A DNA stretch of 64,000 nucleotides from Bacteroidales bacterium. Its GTDB lineage: Bacteria > Bacteroidota > Bacteroidia > Bacteroidales > F082. How positions within the stretch are numbered: the first letter of the stretch is position 1; each line of letters begins with the position of its first letter. Shown in pieces: positions 51,237 through 59,800 of the stretch. The DNA lies in contig JAKSNC010000002.1 of assembly GCA_024400195.1 (NCBI GenBank), forward strand, positions 28,905 to 92,904, written 5' to 3'. The notes beneath the pieces were generated by a model that made no database searches, was not told where the DNA came from, and saw only the letters and a list, made by a program, of their open reading frames with translations. A program made the position numbers and the translations under genes.

Positions 51237-51923
51237 ATGCCGAAACGTGAATTTATAGAAAAGATGTTTGACGACATCGCACCGTCGTACGATAAGTTAG
51301 ACCACATCCTATCAGTTGGAATTGATAAGAACTGGCGACGCAAGGCTGCCAAGATGATTTGTCAGTCGAAACCGTCAAAAGTACTCGATATTGCCTGCGG
51401 AACCGGCGATTCATTGGTCGCGCTCGCGAAAAGCGGGATAAAAGACCTGACGGGCATCGACATATCAAAAAAAATGCTCGGTGTAGCGGAAAAGAAACTG
51501 AAAAGAAAACATATTGATGTCAGAATTTTTCACGAAGACTGCGCCTCGATGAGTTTTGAAGACGAGACTTTCGACGCTGTTACAACGTTTTTCGGTATGC
51601 GCAATTTTGAAGACAAACTGCAGTGTCTTGCCGAGATACGCCGCGTTTTGAAACCAGGCGGGACTCTTGCCGTTATTGAGTTATCGGAGCCGCGCAATAA
51701 AGCCGTGAAATCTGTATATAGACTTTATTTTCACCATTTTACACCTTGGGTCGGCGGAAAGGTTTCGGGAAACAAAAACGCATACCGCTATCTTCCGGGT
51801 AGCGTGGCTCATTTCCCACAACCCACAGAATTTATGGGCATCCTACGCAATGCAGGCTTCACAAATATCAAACACAAACCATTGAGTTTCGGCATCTGCC
51901 GTATTTTTATCTGTAAAAAATAA
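51237..51923 (+). CDS. menG: Demethylmenaquinone methyltransferase
   Basis: 228 residues, UbiE/MenG family. It methylates demethylmenaquinone in the last step of menaquinone synthesis. Seen: FDDIAPSYDKLDHILSVGIDKNWRRKA near 11, SAM motif I LDIACGTGDSLVAL near 46, TTFFGMRNFED near 114, and RVLKPGGTLAVIELSEP near 133. Length and motifs are typical. First gene of a menG-rbfA-lolC/E run on the plus strand. Menaquinone fits anaerobic respiration with fumarate. Confidence 0.93.
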   Translation: MPKREFIEKMFDDIAPSYDKLDHILSVGIDKNWRRKAAKMICQSKPSKVLDIACGTGDSLVALAKSGIKDLTGIDISKKMLGVAEKKLKRKHIDVRIFHEDCASMSFEDETFDAVTTFFGMRNFEDKLQCLAEIRRVLKPGGTLAVIELSEPRNKAVKSVYRLYFHHFTPWVGGKVSGNKNAYRYLPGSVAHFPQPTEFMGILRNAGFTNIKHKPLSFGICRIFICKK

Positions 51924-51950
51924 TCACTTTTTTCACTATATTCGTACAAT

Positions 51951-52289
51951 ATGGAAACAAAACGACAGCAAAAAATATCAAAGCTCATTCAGAAAGAGCT
52001 TAGCGAAATCTTCCAGCGCGAAATAAAGACTCAAGGCGTAATGCTCACCGTGACAAAGGTCTCGATCACGACGGATATGGCATACGCACGCGTCTATCTG
52101 AGCGTTTTCGGCCCCGAACAGGAAAATAAGAAAAAGGTCGTTGAAGAAGTCAACGGGATGTCGAGAAACATACGCCGACTGCTTGGCGACAGAGTTCGTT
52201 TCCAACTGCGCGTCATCCCCGAACTTCAATTTTTTGAAGACGACAGCCTCGACTATATCGCTAAAATCGACGACCTCCTCAAACAATAA
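51951..52289 (+). CDS. rbfA: Ribosome-binding factor A
   Basis: 112 residues with the KH-type fold of RbfA: QKISKLIQKELSEIFQRE at the start, VTKVSITTDMAYARVYLSVFG near 36, and a C-terminal LRVIPELQFFEDDSLDYIAKIDDLL. It matures the 5' end of 16S rRNA on the 30S subunit. It lies 27 bp after menG, and the next start (TTG) comes 5 bp after its stop. Confidence 0.94.
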   Translation: METKRQQKISKLIQKELSEIFQREIKTQGVMLTVTKVSITTDMAYARVYLSVFGPEQENKKKVVEEVNGMSRNIRRLLGDRVRFQLRVIPELQFFEDDSLDYIAKIDDLLKQ

Positions 52290-52294
52290 GCGTT

Positions 52295-53524
52295 TTGAGA
52301 CTCCCGTTTTACATAGCAAAACGTTATCTCTTCGCAAAAAAGAGCCATAACCTTATTAATATTATAACGTGGATTTCTATCGTCGGCGTTGGTGTGGCGT
52401 CGTTCGCCATGATATTTATTCTGTCTGTCTTCAACGGCTTCAATAAGGTCATTTCGGAGACGATTCACAAACTGACGCCTGACATCAATATTGAGTCGGC
52501 AGAAGGTAAAACACTGAATATAAATAATTTTCCTTTTGATTCGTTAAAACAGATAAAGGGAATAGACTTCGTCTTTCCGACAATAACCGAAGATGCGCTT
52601 TTCCGCAATAAAGAACGTCAGCATATCGGACAAATCAAGGGTGTCCCGATGGAATATGGCAGAATAAACCGCGTCGCAGGAACAGTTCTCGGCGGCGACG
52701 ACTTCATTCTCGAACAAAACGATATGCCGTTTGCCGTCTCCGGCGTCGGTGTGGCTTATTTCTTGGGAGTCAATGTGTATAGTCCTGCGGCGACAATCAA
52801 TATCTATGTTCCGAAACGTGGCGACGGCTCGTCTTTCTCGCTTGAAAAATCGTTCAACAGCGGACTCATCGGCATCAGTGCAACGTTCTCGACTCAACAG
52901 GAATGCGACGAACAACTTGTGATTGCGCCGTTCCAATGGGTTTCAAAACTGCTTGGATATGAAGGAAAAGCTACATCTGTCGAAATTTTTGTCTCTGAAA
53001 AAAGTGATATAAAATCCATACAGAAACAGGTTCGTGACATTGTCGGAAATAAATTTTCTGTAAAAAATCAGTATGAACAGCAGGAGACACTTTACAAGAT
53101 GATGAAATCCGAGAAATCGGCCATTTACGTCATTCTCGTCTTCGTCATGATACTGGCGGTCTTCAACGTCGTCGGTTCTCTGAGTATGCTCATCATCGAC
53201 AAACGCCGCGACGTGACCGTGCTCAAGTCAATCGGTGCCGATGGTTTGTTGATAAAGCGCATTTTCCTCAACGAAGGACTCCTCATCTCCGTCGCTGGCG
53301 GTTTGATCGGCCTGATAATAGGCATTATAGCAGTGTTTTTACAGGAGAAATTCGGTTTTATCTCACTCGGCGACGGTGGAAGTTATATCGTAAATGCTTA
53401 TCCGGTTTCGCTCGCCTTAACAGACATTATTCTGGTATTTTTCACCATCGTCATTATTGGCGGGTTGTCGTCGTTCCTCACTGTAGGACGTGCCGTAAAA
53501 AGGCTGAAGGACGAAAGGTTGTAA
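52295..53524 (+). CDS. LolC/LolE-type lipoprotein-releasing ABC permease
   Basis: 409 residues starting at TTG (52295); no ATG in that position would keep the conserved N-terminus LPFYIAKRYLFAKKSHN. Four TMs: one near 25-48, then three near 270-300, 320-350 and 370-395, around a large periplasmic MacB-PCD domain (about 50-255). This FtsX/LolCE topology releases lipoproteins from the inner membrane with the LolD ATPase. The ATPase gene is not in the window. C versus E cannot be decided. Confidence 0.87.
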   Translation: MRLPFYIAKRYLFAKKSHNLINIITWISIVGVGVASFAMIFILSVFNGFNKVISETIHKLTPDINIESAEGKTLNINNFPFDSLKQIKGIDFVFPTITEDALFRNKERQHIGQIKGVPMEYGRINRVAGTVLGGDDFILEQNDMPFAVSGVGVAYFLGVNVYSPAATINIYVPKRGDGSSFSLEKSFNSGLIGISATFSTQQECDEQLVIAPFQWVSKLLGYEGKATSVEIFVSEKSDIKSIQKQVRDIVGNKFSVKNQYEQQETLYKMMKSEKSAIYVILVFVMILAVFNVVGSLSMLIIDKRRDVTVLKSIGADGLLIKRIFLNEGLLISVAGGLIGLIIGIIAVFLQEKFGFISLGDGGSYIVNAYPVSLALTDIILVFFTIVIIGGLSSFLTVGRAVKRLKDERL

Positions 53525-53563
53525 AAAAAATAGAGACGCAGTAATTTGCGCCTCTATTTTTGT
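53525..53563. terminator. Bidirectional terminator
   Basis: A stem AAATAGAGACGC / GCGCCTCTATTT (one mismatch, 8-base loop) with A and T runs on the flanks, between the convergent permease and T9SS adhesin genes. Confidence 0.8.
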
Positions 53564-53577
53564 TTATACTTGTGAAC

Positions 53578-54912
53578 TTACTTCACAATCTTAATCGTGC
53601 TGTCACCGGCACGGAGGACATAAACGCCGTTAGAGAGATCTTCGACATTGACGTTCTGGCCTTTATAGACGAAACTCATGACTTCGCTGCCTGTGACGTC
53701 ATATATTCTGACTTCTGTGCCTTCGGCGACACCTTTGAGGTTCATGACGTTCTTGACAGGGTTAGGATACACGGCAAGTACTTCGCTGTTATTTTCTTCA
53801 ACACCAACACCGGAGATTTCTATCTTCATGTTATCAATATTAATTATATAGTTGTCGTAATCCTGATGATGGAAGACTATGCGGACTGTTGTTCCGGCGT
53901 ATTCTGAGATGTCAACTGTATTCTCAACATACGGGTTAGCGCCTATTTCGCCGAAGAGTTTTACGAAGCCGCTAATTTCGGTCGTGCCGTAAGGTGCTAT
54001 CAAAACCTCATAATAGTCAGGATATTCATAATCTTGAGACTGTGCAGACCATGAAAGCATAATCGCATCGTTTGTTACCGGAAGAACGAACTCTGGAGAG
54101 AGAATGTAGTTATCAGCATTATAGGCACCTATATAGTTCTCGTATGACTGTGAAACGATGCAGTGCGAACCGTCAACGCCGAACCCCGGATTCTGATTCC
54201 AGTATTGTTCTGTTGCAGTAAGCCAGTCGTGGCCGTCGCCGTCGAAATCGATTGACATCCAGCAGTCTTTTTCATCGAGGAAGTTCTCGAAGTCGTTGAA
54301 ATAAGGAAATTCAGTGATTGGGTCGCAGGTAACAGGGCCCGGTTCTGTTTCATCTTTGATTTCAATATTGTCGATGGTGAAGTCCCAGTTACCGCAACTC
54401 TCATAATGGCGGAATGCAATACGGACAGTTTGTCCGACGTATGTCGTCGAGAGGTTGACGGAGAACTGTGTCCATGTTGATGAAGGTGTCATTCCTTCAT
54501 AAACTTTATTAGTAAAATCGGCTGGTTCGCCGCCTGTCGTGGAAATATAGACGCCGTAGTGTTCTGGATATTGAAGGCTGCCGTCGCCTTTCACGAACCA
54601 TGACAATGCTAAATAACCTTCTGAAGCAGCTGTTGCCGGAATTTCAATTTCGGGACTGATGAGCCAGTTGTCAGGGTCAAGTGAGCCGCCCACATAGCTC
54701 CAAGAAACGGATTTTACGCCATAGCCGCTGTATCCTTCTGCAAGTTCCCATGAGAAGCCGTCGCCGTCTTCATCGAAGTTGCCCCAACAATTCATCTCGT
54801 TGACATCGAATGTTTCAAGATAAGGATAGCTTGTTGTGCAGTCGCGGTCGGTATTCGCATACATACTCGTACCAAAAAGAAAAACTAAAGCAGCAAGTAA
54901 AAATTTTTTCAT
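53578..54912 (-). CDS. T9SS cleaved-adhesin (choice-of-anchor J) protein, short paralogue
   Basis: 444 residues: signal peptide (to about 19, MYA), two cleaved-adhesin/MAM-like modules, and a type A T9SS sorting domain. Module 1 (about 22-185) begins SYPYLETFDVNEMNCWGNFDEDGDGFSW; module 2 (about 195-360) begins DPITEFPYFNDFENFLDEKDCWMSIDFDGDG. Both carry DEDGDGxxW or DxDGDGxxW, a probable Ca2+ loop, and end NIEIK/NMKIE. The C-terminal domain has VYPNPVKNVMNL, then VLRAGDSTIKIVK. It is a small version of the giant paralogue downstream, with the same leader. It follows an AAA/PD-(D/E)XK gene. Confidence 0.88.
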   Translation of the reverse strand: MKKFLLAALVFLFGTSMYANTDRDCTTSYPYLETFDVNEMNCWGNFDEDGDGFSWELAEGYSGYGVKSVSWSYVGGSLDPDNWLISPEIEIPATAASEGYLALSWFVKGDGSLQYPEHYGVYISTTGGEPADFTNKVYEGMTPSSTWTQFSVNLSTTYVGQTVRIAFRHYESCGNWDFTIDNIEIKDETEPGPVTCDPITEFPYFNDFENFLDEKDCWMSIDFDGDGHDWLTATEQYWNQNPGFGVDGSHCIVSQSYENYIGAYNADNYILSPEFVLPVTNDAIMLSWSAQSQDYEYPDYYEVLIAPYGTTEISGFVKLFGEIGANPYVENTVDISEYAGTTVRIVFHHQDYDNYIINIDNMKIEISGVGVEENNSEVLAVYPNPVKNVMNLKGVAEGTEVRIYDVTGSEVMSFVYKGQNVNVEDLSNGVYVLRAGDSTIKIVK

Positions 54913-54920
54913 TTTGTTTT

Positions 54921-54980
54921 CGTCCTGTTATTTACCATCGGACCCGTCGGCTCTTATTAAAAAATTTAAAAGGATTTTGT
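54921..54980 (-). promoter_or_regulatory. 60-bp leader conserved between the two adhesin genes
   Basis: 60/60 bases identical to 61983-62042, between promoter box and start codon, although the signal-peptide codons just downstream are far less alike. A short stem GTCC/GGAC and GAGCCGACGG are visible. Either a cis-regulatory RNA element or a recently converted tract. Confidence 0.55.
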
Positions 54981-54982
54981 CG

Positions 54983-54990
54983 CAAAGTTA
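54983..54990 (-). promoter_or_regulatory. Bacteroidetes -7 promoter box
   Basis: TAACTTTG on the minus strand, 70 bp before the short adhesin gene. Confidence 0.65.
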
Positions 54991-55049
54991 GAAACTTTTT
55001 TTGATGTTCAACTTTTTTTTGTGTGAAAAAAAATCTTGGTTATGGCATT

Positions 55050-55110
55050 TGACGGTTTTGACGATTAGACAATTGGACATTTTGACGATTTGACAGTTTG
55101 ACGATTTGAC
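55050..55110. repeat. GAC-led octamer array
   Basis: Six or more degenerate 8-bp units (gacgatta, gacaattg, gacatttt, gacgattt, gacagttt, gacgattt) between the AAA/PD-(D/E)XK stop and the adhesin promoter; a longer homologous array is at 62113-62222. Confidence 0.8.
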
Positions 55111-55119
55111 TTCCGACTT

Positions 55120-55157
55120 TAAACATTAAGCATTAAGCATTCCGCATTAAGCATTCA
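55120..55157. repeat. GCATTAA heptamer array
   Basis: Five 7-bp units (GCATTAA with variants GCATTCC, ACATTAA), next to the octamer array; the homologous array at 62232-62297 is longer. Confidence 0.8.
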
Positions 55158-55178
55158 AAAACGTAAATATCGTAAGCC

Positions 55179-55213
55179 CTTCTAACTTCTAACTTCTAAC
55201 TCCTAACTTCTAT
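55179..55213. repeat. CTTCTAA heptamer array overlapping a stop codon
   Basis: Five 7-bp units (cttctaa, with ctcctaa and cttctat variants). On the minus strand GAAGTTA units encode the final codons and stop of the AAA/PD-(D/E)XK gene. The other copy has fewer units. Confidence 0.75.
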
Positions 55214-56779
55214 CTCCTCAATCTCACACTCGTGTTCCTTCGTCTTCTCGTCGTAATTTATGCCGACGAAGAGCATTCTGCCACGGTAATGTTCAAGAAG
55301 GTCGTCGTATTTCTTTTCTCTAATTTGGTTTATCGCCGATTCCGCCGACTTATTGTTTTTCAATTCGATAATCATTGCCGGAATATTCGGGACGTATGGA
55401 ATTAGAGCCAAATCCGCGTAGCCTTTGCCGGTCGGGAGTTCCTTGATGACTGTATATTTCAGGTTCGCGTAGAAATAGGCGAGGCCGATTGCGCTCTGGA
55501 ACGACGCTTCGTTGTTGTACGTCAATGGGTTTGTGGCACGCATATGCGACTCGGTCAAAGCGGAGGCGACGGCAGCCGCGTCTTTGTTTATCGTGGCCTC
55601 AAGAAGTTGTTTCGAGTCGTTGATAAGTTTGATTATGGGCTTATAATCAGCTTCGTATTCAACAGAAATTACCCATTGTTCGCGAATTTCACTGTTTGGT
55701 ATGTAACATTGCTTTGTTTCACTGTCGTAGGCGAGATAACCGAGATGTATTAAATATGTAAACACGTCGTCTTTTGAGTGAAAATCCGTCATCGTGTTCA
55801 GGTACTTATATACGTTCACATCAACTTTTCCGCCTCCGATCATAGTCACGACGTCGTCCTTCATGCCGTCGAAATTCATCAGGATGTAGAGTTTCAACGC
55901 CTCGTACGAGCCGGTCTGCGTCCAGTAGCTGCCGAAACGTTTCCTTTCCATCGCCGAGACAACCGAGCGCGGACTGAATATCTCTTTAATGTCGCCCATG
56001 TCGTAACCGTCGTACCAGCGTCGGCATTCGTCGTAGTCCATGCCGTATTCCTCGCAAAGACCTTTTGTCTCTTCCGCCGTGAAGCCGACGAATTCCGTCA
56101 AACGTCCGGCATCGGTCATCGAATATTCGGCGAACAGATTCAGTTTCGACTGTATTTTGTCGCGCACGATGGGCAGGATTCCGGTCAGATAGGCGAGCGA
56201 AATCGCCGGCGAGAGGTCGGCGTTCTTGAAGAGGCCGTTTAGAAAACCCAAGTATTCTTTAAACAGATTTTCCGGAACCTGTTCGCGAACCAGAACATCA
56301 TATTCGTCGATGATTATCACAAACGTCTCGCCTGTTTTAGCAAAGACTTTCAGCAAAGCATCTGCTAACGAATCCCTTTTCAGGATTTTCACGTGCGGAA
56401 ACTGCTCTTTCAATTCTTCATTGACCGACTCGGATATGGAGTCTATCAGGCGAGACTTGTCTTTTAAAGTCATATATCTGCCATTAAGATCCATCTTGAT
56501 GACGTTCAACTTGTTGAGATATTTCTCGAAGCTCGGATGTTGGGCAATCTTCAAATCCTTGAACAACTCGCGGGAATCGCAGCCTTTTGAATAATAAGCC
56601 GAAATCATGTTGCCGGCCATGCTTTTACCGAAACGGCGCGGACGCGAGACGCACAGAAAATTTCCATTAGTGTTTATCAATGTGTTTAGTTCAGCTATCA
56701 ACATTGACTTGTCGATATAAATCGGCGAGTTCAAGTCTCGCTGCAGCAGTATGTTGTTCGGATTGAGGTAGATTCCCAT
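55196..56779 (-). CDS. AAA-ATPase-like / PD-(D/E)XK protein, copy A
   Basis: 527 residues from MGIYLNPNNILLQRDLN; the 18 upstream codons run through the promoter box. AAA-ATPase_like domain (Walker A SRPRRFGKSMAG near 45, Walker B FVIIIDEYD near 152, arginine-rich sensor region) and C-terminal PD-(D/E)XK domain (KGYADLALIP, AMIIELKNNKSAE near 460). Function unknown. It is almost identical to copy B (62322-63899) in residues 1-95 and in the last ~220, but a block near 99-145 differs completely. The pair AAA gene plus adhesin gene is duplicated in tandem. Confidence 0.87.
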   Translation of the reverse strand: MGIYLNPNNILLQRDLNSPIYIDKSMLIAELNTLINTNGNFLCVSRPRRFGKSMAGNMISAYYSKGCDSRELFKDLKIAQHPSFEKYLNKLNVIKMDLNGRYMTLKDKSRLIDSISESVNEELKEQFPHVKILKRDSLADALLKVFAKTGETFVIIIDEYDVLVREQVPENLFKEYLGFLNGLFKNADLSPAISLAYLTGILPIVRDKIQSKLNLFAEYSMTDAGRLTEFVGFTAEETKGLCEEYGMDYDECRRWYDGYDMGDIKEIFSPRSVVSAMERKRFGSYWTQTGSYEALKLYILMNFDGMKDDVVTMIGGGKVDVNVYKYLNTMTDFHSKDDVFTYLIHLGYLAYDSETKQCYIPNSEIREQWVISVEYEADYKPIIKLINDSKQLLEATINKDAAAVASALTESHMRATNPLTYNNEASFQSAIGLAYFYANLKYTVIKELPTGKGYADLALIPYVPNIPAMIIELKNNKSAESAINQIREKKYDDLLEHYRGRMLFVGINYDEKTKEHECEIEEIEVRS

Positions 56780-56801
56780 AATCTTGTTGTTTTTTACGCC
56801 G

Positions 56802-56809
56802 CAAAGATA
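56802..56809 (-). promoter_or_regulatory. Bacteroidetes -7 promoter box
   Basis: TATCTTTG on the minus strand, 22 bp before the chosen start of AAA copy A. Confidence 0.65.
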
Positions 56810-56831
56810 GAAAAAAAACGGACAATTTGAC

Positions 56832-56866
56832 AAAAAAAGTAGAGACGGGACAAGCCCCGTCTCTAC
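56832..56866 (-). terminator. Terminator after the giant adhesin gene
   Basis: A perfect 11-bp stem GTAGAGACGGG / CCCGTCTCTAC, followed on the minus strand by seven T. It isolates the two duplicated modules. Confidence 0.85.
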
Positions 56867-56889
56867 ATAGAGAATATCTTAATCGTGAA

Positions 56890-59800
56890 TTACTTCACAA
56901 TCTTGACCATGTTGTCATTAGCGCGGAGGACATAAACGCCGTTGGCGAGGTTCTCAACGTTGACAATCTGGCCTTCATAGACGAAGCTCATGACGGTGTT
57001 GCCAGCGAGATCGTAGATTCTGACTTCTGTACCAACCTCGACACCTGTAAGAGTCATAGTGTTCTTAACAGGGTTAGGATAGACTGCGAATTCAGTATCG
57101 TTGTCCTCATTGACACCAGTGTAAACTTCAATACCCATGTTGTCGATTTCAACAAAGTAGTTGTCATAATCCTGATGGTGGAAGACCACGCGGATTGTTG
57201 TTCCGGCGTATGCTGAGATGTCAACATAGCGTTCAGCCCATGGGTTAGTTGAAACTTCACCATAAACCGACACAAAGTCGCTGACGTTGGTTGATCCGTT
57301 AGGAGCAATCATCACTTCGTATGAGTCTGGATAGTCCGGGTCTTGAGCCTGGGCGTACCATGAAAGTTTGATGTCTTCGCCGGCAGGAAGGACGAACTCA
57401 GGTGATACGAGGTAGTTATCGGCATCGAATGCACCGACGTAGTTGTCGTATGACTGTGAAACGAGGCAGTTCGAACCGTCAACACCGAAGCCACTGCCCC
57501 AGTAATTTGTAGTTCCGGTGAACCAAGTCTGACCGTCGCCGTCGTTGTCGATGTCGATCCAGCAGTCTTTCTCAGCAAGGAAGTTCTCGAAGTCGTTGAA
57601 GTACGGGAAATCGGTGATAGGATCGCATTCAACAGGTTCTGGGCCCTGACCGTCATAGATGCTCATGTTGTCGATTTCGAGCATGTAGCAGTCACTGCTC
57701 TGGTGATGGAAGACCACGCGGATGGTCTGTCCGGCGTATGAAGAGATGTCGAATGTGCGTTCCGTCCAAGGATTGGCGGCAACACCGCTGTAGATTGACA
57801 CGAAGTCGCTGATTTCGGTTGATCCGTTAGGAGCAATCATCACTTCGTATGAATCGGGATAGCTTGCATCCTGTGACTGTTCAAACCATGAAAGGATGAG
57901 GGCTTCTTCTACTGTTGTCGGAAGTTCGAATTCAGGAGAAACGAGGTAGTTGTCGGCATTGTATGCACCAACGTTGTTATCGTATGACTGTGAGACGAGG
58001 CAGTTAGAAGCGTTAACACCCCAGCCCATAGTTCCGTAGTTTGTCGTACCAGTAAGCCATGTCTGACCGTCGCCGTCGTTGTCGATGTCGATCCAGCAGT
58101 CGTGGTTGGTGAGGAAGTCTTCGAAGTCGTTGAAGTACGGGAAGGTTGTGATAGGATCGCATTCAACAGGTTCTGGTTCCTCATATTCCTTGATTTCGAT
58201 GTTGTCGATTGTGAAATGCCACTTGTCGTAACTGTCGTAGTGACGGAATGCCACGCGGATGGTCTGTCCGATGTAAGCGTTGAGGTCAACTGACAACTGA
58301 GTCCAATTGGTTGAAGGTGATGTTCCTTCATAGAGCTGTGTGGTGAAGTCAGCGGGCTGGTCGCCTGTTGTGGAGACATAGACGCCGTAGTGCTCAGGAT
58401 ATGAATTGGAACCTGACTGTACGTACCATGACAGTTGGACTGGGCCTTCTTGACCTGCTGTTGCCGGGATGGTAACTTCAGGGCTGATGAGCCAGTTATC
58501 CGGATCAAACGAAGGTTTGCCGCTAGCACTTTGCCATGAAACAGACTTGGCACCCTGTCCGGTGTAGCCGGCTGCGAGTTCCCAGATGTGGCCGTCACCG
58601 TCTTCGTCGAGGTTGCTCCAGTCGTCCATACCGTTGACATCGAATGTCTCAAGATAAGGATAGTTACCCGGTTCCGGATCACCGCCGCCTTCGACTGTGA
58701 CACCGAAGTTATCTAAAACAACCCAATATTGGGCAAAATCCTGATGGTGGAAGACCACACGGACTGTTGTTCCGGCGTATGCCGAGATGTCGGCTGTACG
58801 TTCTTCCCAGTCTATAGGTGCATCTTCACCGAGAACTGACACGAAGTCGCTGATTTCGGTGGAGCCGTTAGGAGCGATCATCACTTCGTAGTAGTCAGGC
58901 CAGTTTTCGCCACCTGTTGACATTGCATACCATGAGAGTGTCACTGTACCGTTGGCAGGAAGAACAAACTCTGGAGATACGAGGTAGTTGTCGGCATCAA
59001 GATCAGTGCCTACTCCTGCTTCATCGTCATAGTTATATGATTTGGAGACAAGGCCTGAAGAATAATTGTAACCGTTGAACATACCGCTTTGTGCTGTTCC
59101 AGTGAGCCAATCCTCACCGTCGCCGTCGTTGTCGATGGAGACCCAACACTCAACTTCAGATGCGAAGTTCTCGAAGTCGTTGAAGTACGGGAAGGTTGTG
59201 ATAGCGCATTCGTCCGGTTCCGGATCACCGCCGCCTTCGACTGTGACGCCGAGGTTGTCTATAATAACCCAATATTGGGCAAAATCCTGATGGTGGAAGA
59301 CCACACGGACTGTTGTTCCGGCGTATGCCGAGATGTCGGCTGTACGTTCTTCCCAGTCTATAGGTGCATCTTCACCGAGAACTGACACGAAGTCGCTGAT
59401 TTCGGTGGAGCCGTTAGGAGCGATCATCACTTCGTAGTAGTCAGGCCAGTTTTCGCCACCTGTTGACATTGCATACCATGAGAGTGTCACTGTACCGTTG
59501 GCAGGAAGAACAAACTCTGGAGATACGAGGTAGTTGTCGGCATCAAGATCAGTGCCTACTCCTGCTTCATCGTCATAGTTATATGATTTGGAGACAAGGC
59601 CTGAAGAATAATTGTAACCGTTGAACATACCGCTTTGTGCTGTTCCAGTGAGCCAATCCTCACCGTCGCCGTCGTTGTCGATGGAGACCCAACACTCAAC
59701 TTCAGATGCGAAGTTCTCGAAGTCGTTGAAGTACGGGAATGTTGTGATAGCGCATTCGTCCGGTTCCGGGCTGCCGCCTAAGGTGATGCTCATATTGTCG

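Noticed and set aside
55050-55213. A CRISPR array in the repeat-rich gaps (also at 62.1-62.3 kb)
   Set aside because: Periods are 7 and 8 bp with no spacers and no cas genes.
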